Below are positions 32,910 through 43,954 of a stretch of 64,000 nucleotides of DNA, one piece after another (positions within the stretch are counted from its first letter, which is position 1; each line of letters opens with the position of its first letter). The position numbers were made by a program, and so were the translations under genes. The DNA is from Cerrena zonata (Eukaryota > Basidiomycota > Agaricomycetes > Polyporales > Cerrenaceae), in assembly GCA_038087015.1 (NCBI GenBank), contig JASBNA010000048.1, forward strand, positions 62,001 to 126,000, written 5' to 3'. The notes under the pieces were generated by a model, which had not been told where the DNA came from, did no database searches, and saw nothing but the letters and a program-made list of their open reading frames with translations.

Positions 32910-34662
32910 TTAAACAAGCACCAAAGCTCCCAAAGCTACACTAGCAACGACAGCAATGGAACTTCCTGTCATCTGTGATATAGACATGGCACCATTGCTC
33001 CTACATGCATCACACATGGTTATTATCCAATCTCACTCGCTTTCACTCGTATTTGTGCTTACTGAGAAGCAGTGTTCTGAGGAGCGGGTGTTCCAGAAGA
33101 ACCTGCTGATGTGGAGGTTGGAGTAGGGGTCGAGGTGGGCGCGGCGGCAGCAAGTGGACCAGCGATAGATGTGACAAACCCGAAGCCCTTCCCGACTTCA
33201 GCAGTAGCTTCCGCAAAGAAGGATGAAGCAGGTGCTTGGACTAGTATTTGTGATGGAGATTCGTCAGATGTAGGGCACATAGATAGGAGTAGAACTACTT
33301 ACTGTCACTGGGTAATGCAGCAATGACCTTGTTGCCAATCGAAGCTACTCTGTTTCCGAGTTGATCAGCCTCTTGTAGGAGGGGACCAAGTTCGGAGCCA
33401 ATAATCCCAATCAGAGAACCCACTATTATCGAAAGAAAAAAATACCTCAAAAACTGATGAGTACAAAGTTTAAATTTGAGTACTTACATCCTCGCTTCGA
33501 AGGAACGTTGGGGTAAACATTTCCCGAAGCTGCACTAGAAACTGCAGTAACGGGTTGACCAGGAAGAGTCACAGGTGCAACAATGGTAGTCAATGTTGCT
33601 CCACTAATCGCTGGTGCCTGAGTAACAGTAGATGGGGCCGTGCTAGAAGCAGGTGTGTCTGAAGAGGTTGACGAGGCCGAAGAAGCCGAAGTCGACGTTG
33701 TTGTCGAGGAGATCGAGGTTGACGAGGTGGACTGGGCGGGAGTAGAAGATGCAGAGGCGGTGGGAGAGCCAATCGATACGCTAATGGATGCTCCAGATCT
33801 GAATCCTGCGGAATTGCTGTTTTGTGTCATAAGCTGCTTCAAAAGTGCAGCCAAATCGCTTGGAGCAAAGGTCGCTGTGGAAGTGAAACCTGACGCAGTT
33901 CCTGTAGGTGCAAAGTCTGGTAATCCAAAGAGACTAGCCAATGGGTTCGAGACGCTAAGGGGAGTTCCTGGGAGCGTGAAGGCCGCCGATTGAGTAGCGG
34001 CAGCAGCACCAATTGAAGAGCTTTGAATCCCGCCTATTTGAGGGGAGCCGGATTGCAATGGATGTTGGATGGATTGTCGAGGAGTCGATAGAGAATGGGA
34101 CGGAGCAAAATCAGATTGGAATGAATTAGGGCCATGCAGAGAAGGTTGATTCAGTAACTCAGGTCGGGGACCGTTCACTAGAGGGAAACGATTGAAAGCT
34201 GGCGCACCATTCACAACTGGAATACCGCCTGTAGTGGTAGGTACACTGAATGAAGCAGAAGGAGTGGCAGTTGGGGGTGCCAGAGTCACGAAGTCGCCAA
34301 GAATGCCTGTAACTTCAGCAAACCCTTTGGCTGCTCCGGCGGTTACCTCATTGAAAATGGAAGAGGCGGGGGTTTGCACTGTTATATCAAATGTGAGACG
34401 TTAAATTTGATCTACAAATGCATGAAACATACAGAAAGGCGGGAGGTCTGCGATAACTCCATTAGCCACTGAAGCAACATCGTTGGCAATGCGCTGAACA
34501 TCTTGCACGATTCTTGAGACGTCACTACCCACTGGAACAGTGTTAGTGAAGGCTGGAGGATTTATAGAGCATATACTCACAATCTCGTGGAATAGGAGCC
34601 CCCTGTACGGTTCCCGACGCGGCCAACAACATGGAAGAAATGACAACGAATTTGACTTGCAT
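32910..34662 (-). CDS. GPI-anchored Ser/Thr-rich cell-wall protein with a duplicated domain
   Basis: The N-terminus is a signal peptide (MQVKFVVISSMLLAASGTVQ, then GAPIPRD). The C-terminal end, SNGAMSISQMTGSSIAVVAS then VALGALVLV, is a GPI-attachment signal, so the protein should be on the plasma membrane or wall. Between them lie two homologous segments of about 65 residues: IANDVASVANGVIADLPPF plus VQTPASSIFNEVTAGAAKGF, and LGNRVASIGNKVIAALPSD plus VQAPASSFFAEATAEVGKGF. They are separated by a roughly 280-residue linker rich in Ser, Thr, Pro and Ala, likely O-mannosylated. Introns interrupt both segments at equivalent places. About 540 residues. Family not recognised. Confidence 0.7.
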
Positions 34663-35475
34663 CGTGACGAAGAATGAATGAATGAAAGTTGCGATCAACG
34701 CAAAAAGAAACAAAAAAAGAAAAGGCTTAGAAGAAGTGGAAAAAGAATAAAAGTCGTGTAGCAGTCGAAAGGACGCACAGCGCACGAAAGAAAGCCATGA
34801 TGACTTCAGTTCCAAGTTTTATGAGGACGGGTCAGGCGCGGCTATCATGCATCACGGGCGTTGATGTATGATGATATATACAGGGACGATGTACAGGTTG
34901 TTACGATGGGGTATAATGTCATTAAGACGTTGCTATACAGATCAGTGACACGCTTAATAGCAATAGATCCCATAAGGCTCCGTGATATTGCCTACCTTTA
35001 GGTGTGTATCAGCGACCAGGAGAGAGCGAAAGGCGGATAAAAATAACCATGCTAAATATAGTTGAGAGCTAGTCGAGAAAACCGATGGCTCAGCCCCGCG
35101 ATGGGAGTAAAACGTTGGTGGAGTTGCACAGCAGCTGTCACTCGTATCAAGCTGAAGGTATGAAATAGAGGTTTAGAGGGCAGATGGTTTGAGAAATAGC
35201 ACCAGTCCACAACTTCATAAATGCAACAGTAAGTAGCAAGCAATAGACCCTGGTCCGACTCTCCACAGGTTGAGAGAGACTCGAATTTGCTTCAGACTCG
35301 GCTCGGTTCAATAGGCCCCCATCAAAATCACCTGCGTCACCCATTCCAAATTCGCCTATGTTGGCGCCCGAGCCCGACATCGGCTATCTTTTGGCTATAA
35401 GATCCAGCTCCAAGTCGGAGACGTACATTCAGCACTGGCAGTCACGATACAGTGCTTCGTTTAATACTTTGTATT
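34663..35475. other. intergenic
   Basis: Upstream region of the GPI-anchored protein gene. A minus-strand frame (35147-35380, MSGSGANIGEFGMGD) has a protein-like start, but no continuation could be established. Confidence 0.3.
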
Positions 35476-36161
35476 CTAGGATCGTCGTGGATATGTAAAC
35501 TGGGATTTGGGGAATGGAAAGCGAGAATAATGTACGTAGCCTATAGTTGTGTTGAATTCATTGCTGTTCACGCCATCCAAATATCTACCTGAACGAGTTT
35601 GGTTCATGATCAATGCTTGTTGGCGTTCTGACCCAAATCGGAGGCCTTCGATGGATGAAATAGTGATTTCTCTACCCACCAAGGACCGCGCATTCTGTGT
35701 ATGAAGAGTTCAGTTGTGTCGTTGTCAAACACTACCTCCGTAGGATCAAGTTTCGTGAACATGGGTGGGTACAGACCTCTATATTGCACCGTACTATCAG
35801 TGACTCTGGACCAGGAAGTTGTGGGCAGGACCCGCTCCACACATTTCGAATCATATAGAATGTGCATACACATTCCACGTCGCGGCGGGCATCGCTCATC
35901 TCGCATGGATGACCTTAACACATGCTCATCGGACTCACTAGACTGTAACTCAGACGGCTAAAACATCTTACAATGAGTGGATGCGCTTCCCGCCTCAACA
36001 TGTTTTGTGGAACGTGACCTGGCGGCGAGTGAGGTATGTCTCCCGATCAAACACGGATGATGGGAATGGGTAGGTGACTGAAGGTTATTGCCTTTTTTAG
36101 GTCCGCACTCTGATATGACTTCCAGGTCGGTCTTTATGCGAGTGGGAGTGGGGCAAGTCAC
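35476..36161 (-). CDS. possible hypothetical protein, exons uncertain
   Basis: Three adjacent minus-strand frames have protein-like composition: one with TRIKTDLEVISECGPKKG, one with RDERCPPRRGMCMHILYDSKCVERV and LYPPMFTKLDPTEVVFDNDTTELFIH, and one with GREITISSIEGLRFGSERQQ. They could be joined by short introns near 35680 and 35950, but the frames do not join cleanly, so the gene may be broken. No family recognised and no start chosen with confidence. Confidence 0.25.
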
Positions 36162-36548
36162 GCATACTTCTCAGAGCACGCGGTCCGTTTTGATATAGAT
36201 ACGGGCCGTATATAGGTATTCAAAAGAAGTCAGATGTCCTTGGTGTCCTTGCGAACATCTAGCTCTACCTATGAACCGCTCCGGTATACCCCACGCTCAC
36301 GTTCCAAATAAAACGGAGATGGGGGTGTCTCATACCCGTGTCGTCTGGACCTTTACGATTCCCATTCACTTGCAACGTCAACCTGAACCAGGTGTTGTGG
36401 AACTTGTATCATGGCCGTTCCGACAAATAGGAAGGCGATTCTTCTCGCCGTATTCATCGCATTTGGTATGGAATACATCAAGCTTCTTCAGTTTGGAACA
36501 TCGAGAAGCTTACAAGTGGTGGTATGACCATTTTACAGGAGGTGAACT
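36162..36548. other. upstream region of the hexose transporter gene
   Basis: 387 bp without a supported gene. The plus-strand frame 36271-36564 runs past the transporter start in another frame and is a shadow. Confidence 0.35.
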
Positions 36549-38732
36549 ATGTCTAATGCTGTAACAGTTGAGAACAAACTGTGAGTCTCCTTTGCCATTT
36601 GCAGAAACACGAGTACTGACATACCATTCATCACAGAACCTTCTGTTGCAGGTTTCCTCTTTGGCTATGATATTGGTGTCATCTCAGTATGTCCCTCACG
36701 TGTAATATTTCTTCAACTCGATCTAATGGTAGAACAGGGATGCCTTATCATGGAGGACTTCGTAGCACGATTCGGAGAAATTGGCGCAGACGGAAAACCA
36801 TTCCTGTCAAGCTCTAGACAATCAATTATCACGTCTCTTCTTTCAGCAGGGTACGTATACCATCGCATTTGTGTTGTATCTTTGGATATTCATAGTCTTG
36901 TGCCTTAGTACATTCGTTGGTGCCATCGGCCAAGCCTTCACATCCGATCGCTTCGGTCGTAGAGGTTCAATCTTGATTTGGTCCGCGATCTTTACCGTTG
37001 GTTGTGCTATCCAAACAGCCACTACATTCTCTATTGCACAAATATCTATAGGAAGGTTCATTGCCGGTCTTGGAGTTGGTGCTCTATCTGGTAAGACAAA
37101 TTTCTTCTATTTGACAAGGCAACATTGCTAATTACAACCCACGCAACAGCTATCGTTCCCCTTTATAATGGAGAAACCTCGCCCAAGGCGTTGCGTGGAA
37201 TGTTGCTCGTGTTGTACCAACTTCAGATTATTATGGGGTTAGTCATCTTTCTTCTTTTACAATCACACTTCTTCTAACATTCAATCTATCTTTTAACCAG
37301 TATTTTCTTGAGTTACATCATCGACCTTGGGACACACACCATCCCCAATTCAGCTTCCTGGCGTATTCCGGTCGGTCTACAAATGGTCTGGGGCCTCATT
37401 CTGTTGTCCGGCATATTCTTCCTCCCGGAATCCCCGTATGTCTATCACTTTATACCAAGCAATGTCATGTTCTAACATGAGTTCCGTTTAACTCCCAACA
37501 GTCGTCACCTGCTTGGAAACGGAAAGCATGATGAAGCTAGGACGGTTATAGCTCAGCTCAACTCCGTCCCGGAAGATGACCCACTCGTGGAAGAACTCAT
37601 TGACGAAATCGAATATGGTATTAAGCAAGAGAACGACGGTGGTAAAGCGACTTGGCTCGAATGTTTCAGCACGAGGAATTTGTTGTGGAAGCGAACTCTC
37701 AACGGAATGATGCTTCAATTTATCCAACAGCTAAATGGACAGAACTTCTATTGTGAGTGCGAAATGCGACTCTACAATCGGAACACTAAACTCAAAGGTG
37801 ATTCTAGACTATTATGGCGATACCTTCTTCCAAAGTGCTGGAACTGAGTATGTATATCTCTTATTCATCCGTTTCATTCCACTCATCTTCATATTTTCGT
37901 AATTTAGACTCTCGCCATACGTCATCCAGACCATTCTCGGTGCCGTCTCTGTTGTTGGAACTGTCCCAGCTTTGTATCTCATTGAAACTTGGGGTCGTCG
38001 AAACGTATGTTTATTCATTGAATGTTACATTGACCCGTTTCCTCAGTTTACTCTCTTCAGTCTCTCTTAACTGGTTCGGTCCTCGAGGCTATTTGTTCCC
38101 TTATCGCTGGTCTGGTCGGCCACTTTACCCTCGCACCCGTAGGAACACCTCGCGATCAACTCACACCACGAAACCGACAAGGAGGCGATACGCTCATTGC
38201 GTTTGCCGTGCTACATGTCTTCTCATTCTCAATGTTCTGGGGACCAACACCCTGGGTATACCTCGGAGAGAGTTTCCCTCTTCGTGTCCGACCAAAAGCA
38301 ATTGCCCTCGGAAGTGCCACTAGTACGTTGATTCATATCGATATGTGTAGCTAGGATTCTGATTATCACCCTCAGACTGGCTCTGGAACTTCTTGCTCTC
38401 GTTCTTCGCGCCTCGAATTGCCGCACGTATTGGTCCTCTCATCCTACTGATCTTCTTCGGCATGCTAGTCTTCGGATTCGTATACGTATACATCTTCATT
38501 CCCGAGACTAAGGGACTCAGTTTGGAAGAGGTAGAGTGGTCTTCTTATGTGTATCTTCTGACTTTTATTGACTTGGTGATTACTCAATCAGGTCGACGAA
38601 ATGTACCGTTCTGGAGTCAAGCCATGGAACTCCCCCTCATGGAAGCCGGAGGTTAAACATATTCACGACGATGCTAAAGTCCCTGAGCCGAGTGAGACTA
38701 AGGAGATCTCAGAAAAAGAAGAGAGTGTTTGA
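36549..38732 (+). CDS. MFS sugar (hexose) transporter
   Basis: Proton-coupled monosaccharide uptake carrier of the MFS sugar porter family in the plasma membrane, 12 TM helices. About 530 residues over roughly ten exons. Motifs are GFLFGYDIGVISG in helix 1, DRFGRRGSI after helix 2, GRFIAGLGVGALSAIVPLYN with ETSPKALRG after helix 4, FFLPESPRHL before the central loop, FIQQLNGQNF in helix 7 (QQLxGxNF substrate motif), ETWGRRN, the WGPTPWVYLGESFPLRVR block in helix 10, and FIPETKGLSLEEVDEMY after helix 12. The cytosolic tail is acidic and Lys-rich (SETKEISEKEESV). Intact. Start MSNAVTVENKL chosen because a short exon precedes the helix 1 exon. Confidence 0.92.
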
Positions 38733-38881
38733 TACTGTGATATTTGGACTGACGATTTCACGAACTGTCTTTTTACGACTGCTTGCTCGCTATATTCTGT
38801 ACAGTATACAACACCTTTTCAATTGATCGTTTTACATCATCGTACAACTAGAGATACAAAACACACTAAAACTAAGGACCC

Positions 38882-41867
38882 TTAGGCCAAGGTAACAATC
38901 GCTTTTCCATTAGAAAATGGTATCACAAATGCACCTGCGTCAACATTCAATTTTACAGTAGGCTTGACTGGTTGGACGCCAGGAGCCTGTGCAGTTTGGG
39001 TAACAGTGAGCCTTCCAACAGGAGCACTGGCTGCACCTGAAGCCCCCTTCTGGAGCAGCTGTAATCGTCAATGTAACCTGTTTCGAATCAGGGTTAAACG
39101 CGACCGAAGAAAACGAGCCTGCATCTAATGTGAAAAGTGTGGCCAAAGGAGCAATAAATACCCTGCGACGAAGCGTGTCCTTGGGATGAACCACAACATT
39201 TGGCCTAGTTGAGATGACATCGCCGCCAAACGCTTGGCATCCAAAGTCGGGGTGGTTAACGATATAGGTTCCAATACCCAGTGCTGTGCCCGACGAAGTT
39301 TGGACCGTAGTCACCAGAATATCCCGTCCCATTTCAACGTATCGGCAAATGAGTGGAATGAAGCACTGGCGAAACCGCCTTGATCGATGTTACTCATTGG
39401 GCCAGACAGTCCTGCAAAGCCAACACGAAGGAGGTAGAGATCGGTGGGGTTAGATGTGAATTGGGAGATAAGTGGCAATGCATTGAGACCGCTCCCGTAG
39501 TGATGCAATTGACGTTCGATACGTTGGAGTTTGCCTCCATAGACGTTGTCCCAGTAACGACGAGCATTCCCGTTATATCCCCAGTGAGGAACGGTAGGCT
39601 GATATGCGAGGATAGAGTTTATGACGTTTGTGGCGGTCGTTGTATCGTTAAAGTATTTTGCCCATGCGTAAACACCTTCTTGACCTGTAGAGTCCCAAGC
39701 CATCTCCGAACCAAACCTATGACACGTCAATATGAGCATGTTTTTGTAATGCATTGAAATAGTATTACGAACGGATAACGTTCTCCGGCCCAAACTTGTT
39801 CACGAGCACTCATACGGGACTCAACCAACGAGGCGTTGGCTGTGAGACCCTCTCTTTGTAGATCATCCAAGAGCATACGGAAAACAGTTTCATCCATTAA
39901 ACCATCGTTAGTGTATCCAACCCCACCGTCAGTCATTCGTTTGACAGTCAGGACTGCTTGGTTGATGTACCATTGCCAATCGTGTGTTTTTACGAGAGAC
40001 GGGTAATTTCGTGCAACACGATAAAGGGCCCAGTATGCAGCCTATTCATCGGAGGATCAGACAAACCAAACAATGATAATTGGTGGGACCAACGTACAGT
40101 AACGTGAACGTAATCATAAGCACGATCGGTGGCAAACGAGGCAGCCTGGTTCCATGACCACCAATTACCCCAGTTGATGCTGGAAGGATAATTGTATTGA
40201 GGGACTAGATTGGGTTGATAGAAGTAGACCGCCTGTAAAGTTATCATATGAGTTGTGATTCCAAATGGAAAAATACTCCTAACCTTCTTCACGCTACCTA
40301 TCAAGCGTAGCGAAGTCAGGCGTAGATATACTCCGCAATAAAGCAAAGAAACATACCGTCAGAATTCTGAATAGACCCCCATAACGTCTTGTTGATGAAC
40401 GATTCAAGTTTCGTAACTTCTGCAGCGTTTGGCTGTGCGAATTGTTTCATCGTAGCGGCTAACCAAGATCCAGCACCCGCCTCGTCACTTAACCCCGGTA
40501 TCCACGCTCTAGGATCGTCCCTCACAACACTGTTAACCTCTCTGTCATAACTGATGACCGATGGGCTACGTTTGAAAGGATCGCTAGAGTTGTCAAACCA
40601 TTGGGATGTCGTAAGGAAGTTTCCAAGATTCGCAATGTTCTGAGTACCGCGGTTCGTTACCCAGTAGTGGACTGTCTGCACAGTGCCATCGGCATAGGTG
40701 ATCGTCAATCTGGAACGACCCCAGGTCCGTGCCGTAAGGGTATACCCGACCCAACCAGTGGTTTTGGCGTCGGAATTACTCGTCCAAGAAAGAGCACCGG
40801 AAGGCGTGACGCTGATTGACTGTACGGCGGAGGGATAGTTCAAAAATAGTTTTCCTTGCTGATCAGATGAAAGGATATATCCGGGTACACCGACAGCTAC
40901 AGGTCGCTTAACAGAACGGAGGGCGTCCTCGATGCCTCGGATCGATGACGCAAGGTTAAACTGCAAACCGTACGTGCGTGTTTGACCAGGCTGCAAGACA
41001 AATGAAGTGGGGGCATTCCAAGGGGTGACCTTGGCCCATTCATTTTGCGCATAAGCGAGGGTATGGAACTGCCATTCATAAAGGCCTTCGAAAGTTTGTG
41101 ATTGGTAGAATGGCGTGTTAGCGGTACTTTCTGGATGAAACGCCATCCTTCCAGTGGAGACTTTCCTACTGGAGTAACTACAAGTGGTGGCAGTGTTCCA
41201 AGGAGAGGTGTTACCTGCACGTAACCGGCGTCCTGACCAATGTATGGATCGAATAGACTACAGAGTTCATTCGTCTGCGCCGCAGTCCTATCTGTGAATA
41301 TCTTTGCAAATGCTATGAGCTTCTCTCTTCCCGCATTTGCACAATCGGGATGATATGACATACATTGTTGAATTCTAGAGGGGCACCCAAGGCCCCGATT
41401 TCAATAGCACTCGTCCGAGTATTGGTGACGTCAAAGAGTAACTGAAAGGTATTATTTTGGAGCACCCAACGACGTGTGATATTCAGCAACGAGTTTGGCG
41501 GTAAGGTAGGAGAAAGATCTGCGGCTGCGAGCGTCGGCCCCGAAGGGGTAAGTGCACGAATCGGCGTTCGTGACGAGAAGGAATCGCCAGAAGTCCAAGT
41601 TGACGATCCGACAACTCGAGCGCGAAAGGAGATATCACCCAGATGCACATTGCCGTTATACTGGCGCTGTGTCATCTTATCGGCTGGAACGAAGTCAAAA
41701 TTGCCATTCTTGAGAGAATAAAGTGTCTGAGAATCCTTCACGAGTTGTACAGAGAACGGGGCCGCTGTAAAGGACAGAAACCCGTCAGCGAGGCCGAGCG
41801 TAGGTGTCTGACTGTACACCAAGGATGCATGGATCAGGACCAAAAGACAGGTAGTACCGATAAGCAT
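38882..41867 (-). CDS. secreted DUF5695-type protein (putative glycan-active), frame-disrupted
   Basis: Extracellular protein of about 850 residues with a clear signal peptide (MLIGTTCLLVLIHASLVYSQ). Core motifs are LGAPLEFNN, DPYIGQDAGYVQVTPLLGTLPPLVVTPVG, FYQSQTFEGLYEWQFHTLAYAQNEW, a middle beta-rich module, and a helical C-terminal half with NWGNWWSWNQAASFATDRAYDYVHV, DGGVGYTNDGLMDETVF, RYPFGSEMAWDSTGQEGVYAW and HHYGSGLNALPL. The helical part resembles alpha/alpha barrel glycosidase-like folds; activity is not established. Two frame breaks are needed to follow the family sequence: one base missing near 41131-41140, between EGWRF and PESTANTP, and one extra base in the C-run 39043-39047, after which SAPVGRLTVTQTA continues to the stop at 38882. 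Either sequence errors or recent decay. Confidence 0.65.
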
Positions 41868-41917
41868 CGTAAATTAACTTTGCTTGGTGAAGAGCCTGAC
41901 GTGTTGGGGTGAGTTAT

Positions 41918-41930
41918 ATGAGTATTATAA
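41918..41930 (-). promoter_or_regulatory. TATA-like box upstream of the DUF5695 gene
   Basis: The minus strand reads CTTTATAAT about 55 bp upstream of the start at 41867. Position and sequence fit a core promoter element; untested. Confidence 0.3.
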
Positions 41931-43954
41931 AGACCGAGACATCAGCGGTGGGCTGGACAGCTCCACAGAGGGAACTGTATACAACCTCATTCACGAGTAC
42001 TAAGCAGCACATGCTTGTATCGTAGAAGTTGCATGTCCTGCATGAAAGAAGAAAGTTCCGTCAGTTGCTCCGTATTTATAGGCCCGCGGCCCGCAACATA
42101 CCTTGCCAATAGAAACACATACTATTCTATCCTGCTCGAAGCCTAGAATAACTGAAGTTTCAACCAGCCTAAGTGTACCTTGGACTATAGTATCATTTGG
42201 AGGGACTATGTGTATGGAACTACAGTGGCTACAAAGTTATTGGTCGGATGGTATCGAGAGAGGTGAGCATATGCGATTGGTGGTATCGAGAAGGGAACCA
42301 AGTTGTAGTAAGGGCCCACGATCGGCGGCGGTGGCAGACTTGGATCGATCACTCAGTACTTGACCCTCCTCACTGGCACCCCTATCTCAAGTCCTTCATA
42401 ACATTTTGCTGCAAACCATGTAGTACTGGATGAGACTAACGGCAGTCGGTCTTCAACCTATCATCTATCAAGATGCCTTGTCAAGGACCCAGTAATATAG
42501 CTCTATCTATGCTCCCGTTTCCAGAAGTATGACGGGAGCCGTGGCTCACTTGACCTTACCATTCATAGTAACCCATTACATTGTCCATGCGTATTCTGAG
42601 CTCAGTTGTTGCTAGGAAGTTGTGTCGGGCCGTCCTGGCATGTGTTAAGGTCAACTGTCTGACATATCTGTCACCAACGGACCGACTGATGACCCCTTGA
42701 ACACTGGGGATGAAGGTGTGTTGAACGGAGAATCTTATTCCACTGTACCCGGCGTATGGCTCTCCGTGTTCGGAAAATGCTTAATGTTCAGCAGGTGCAT
42801 TAATAGATAATTCTAACCACAGGCGTTCCGATTGTCTCGCACTTTGACGGTAGTTTGGGTCTTGTATCAAATGTTGGTCTATCCCAGTGCTAACTTCTTG
42901 TTACTGATGAAGAATTGATCTTCCAGTATGTTGAGCCAGGTAGAGCCCTGACTTAACCTATCAAACTAGGCCGCTTTCATTGCTTCTGCACATAATAACA
43001 GGCTGGGTACGCAACTCTGCCACATCCAAGCCTCCAGTAGCCTGGAATGAAGGATCCACCAACGCAGTAAGTAATATGCAATACCAAAGTACTTGGCAGT
43101 TCTAGCTCTTTGGCGGAAACCAGAGCTCCCATTCCCTCAAAGAGGTCTGAAGTGAACACAGTGCAGTACAAGAAGTCATCATCACGACAGAGCACGACTC
43201 ATCTTTCATTTCAGCTCGCAAACACCAACACGCCACAATGTGTTTGACTTTCCTGATCATATCCCGTCTAGATCGCGCAAATGATCTCATCACGACGATC
43301 CCCTTCGGTCAGTGGAACACGGATGTAAACAAGAACAAGTCGCACTGCTGTGCTTGAGATCTCTGCCGTGAGATACTTAGCTCGACACGATGCCATGCGC
43401 CGCCGCCTCCGAGTTGGTGAGGTAATTAGCCGTTAGCTTCCTTCGCTTGTCATGAATCAAGTCGGGCGATGACGACTTTATTCACACAGTCAAATCGTGC
43501 ACAAACCTGTGATAGTATATGATATTGTGATGTATTGCTCGATGAAGCTGTGTTAACTGCGTGGGTCACTTACAGCTCTTGCTAAACATCGTCTTCGGGC
43601 TACCTGCAGGTTTGCACGACTGAGCGGTTTGTCCATTCCTCCGAATTCTGTTTCGCACAAGCGGAGAGCTAATCACGCCAGAAGCATGGTGGGCGCTGCG
43701 TCGTAAGCGGGACTGGCTGCAATTGGCTACTAAATCGGGCTTGCGTTGGGATCGAAGTCACCACGGAGACCATTCGGAGACTCTAATGAGACCCATCTGA
43801 TCTCATTGCATCGAACGCGGTATCTGGCCTCCCCATTAATTGCACATTCCCGTGACCCGGTATCTTCTCCACCCAATGCTGGTTCTCTTGTAGCGCATGT
43901 CCTCCGCTCCTTGGCTTCCGTCTCTTCTCTTCTCTATACCCCGTCCTTCGAAGA
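41931..43954. other. 2.0 kb gene-poor region
   Basis: No gene I can support. Small frames (42103-42433 +, 42977-43293 -) carry no domain. The two overlapping minus frames at 42977-43293 are protein-like in places (FLYCTVFTSDLFEGMGALVS), but the pieces do not join. No transposase, LTR or RNA gene was seen. Confidence 0.35.

Noticed and set aside
33590..33993. Open frames of 60 and 117 codons rich in Pro/Leu or Glu/Val within the GPI-anchored protein gene
   Set aside because: Produced by the Ser/Thr-rich linker read in other frames.
36271..36564. Plus-strand frame upstream of the hexose transporter
   Set aside because: It runs past the transporter start in a different frame; the transporter start is supported by the spliced N-terminus.
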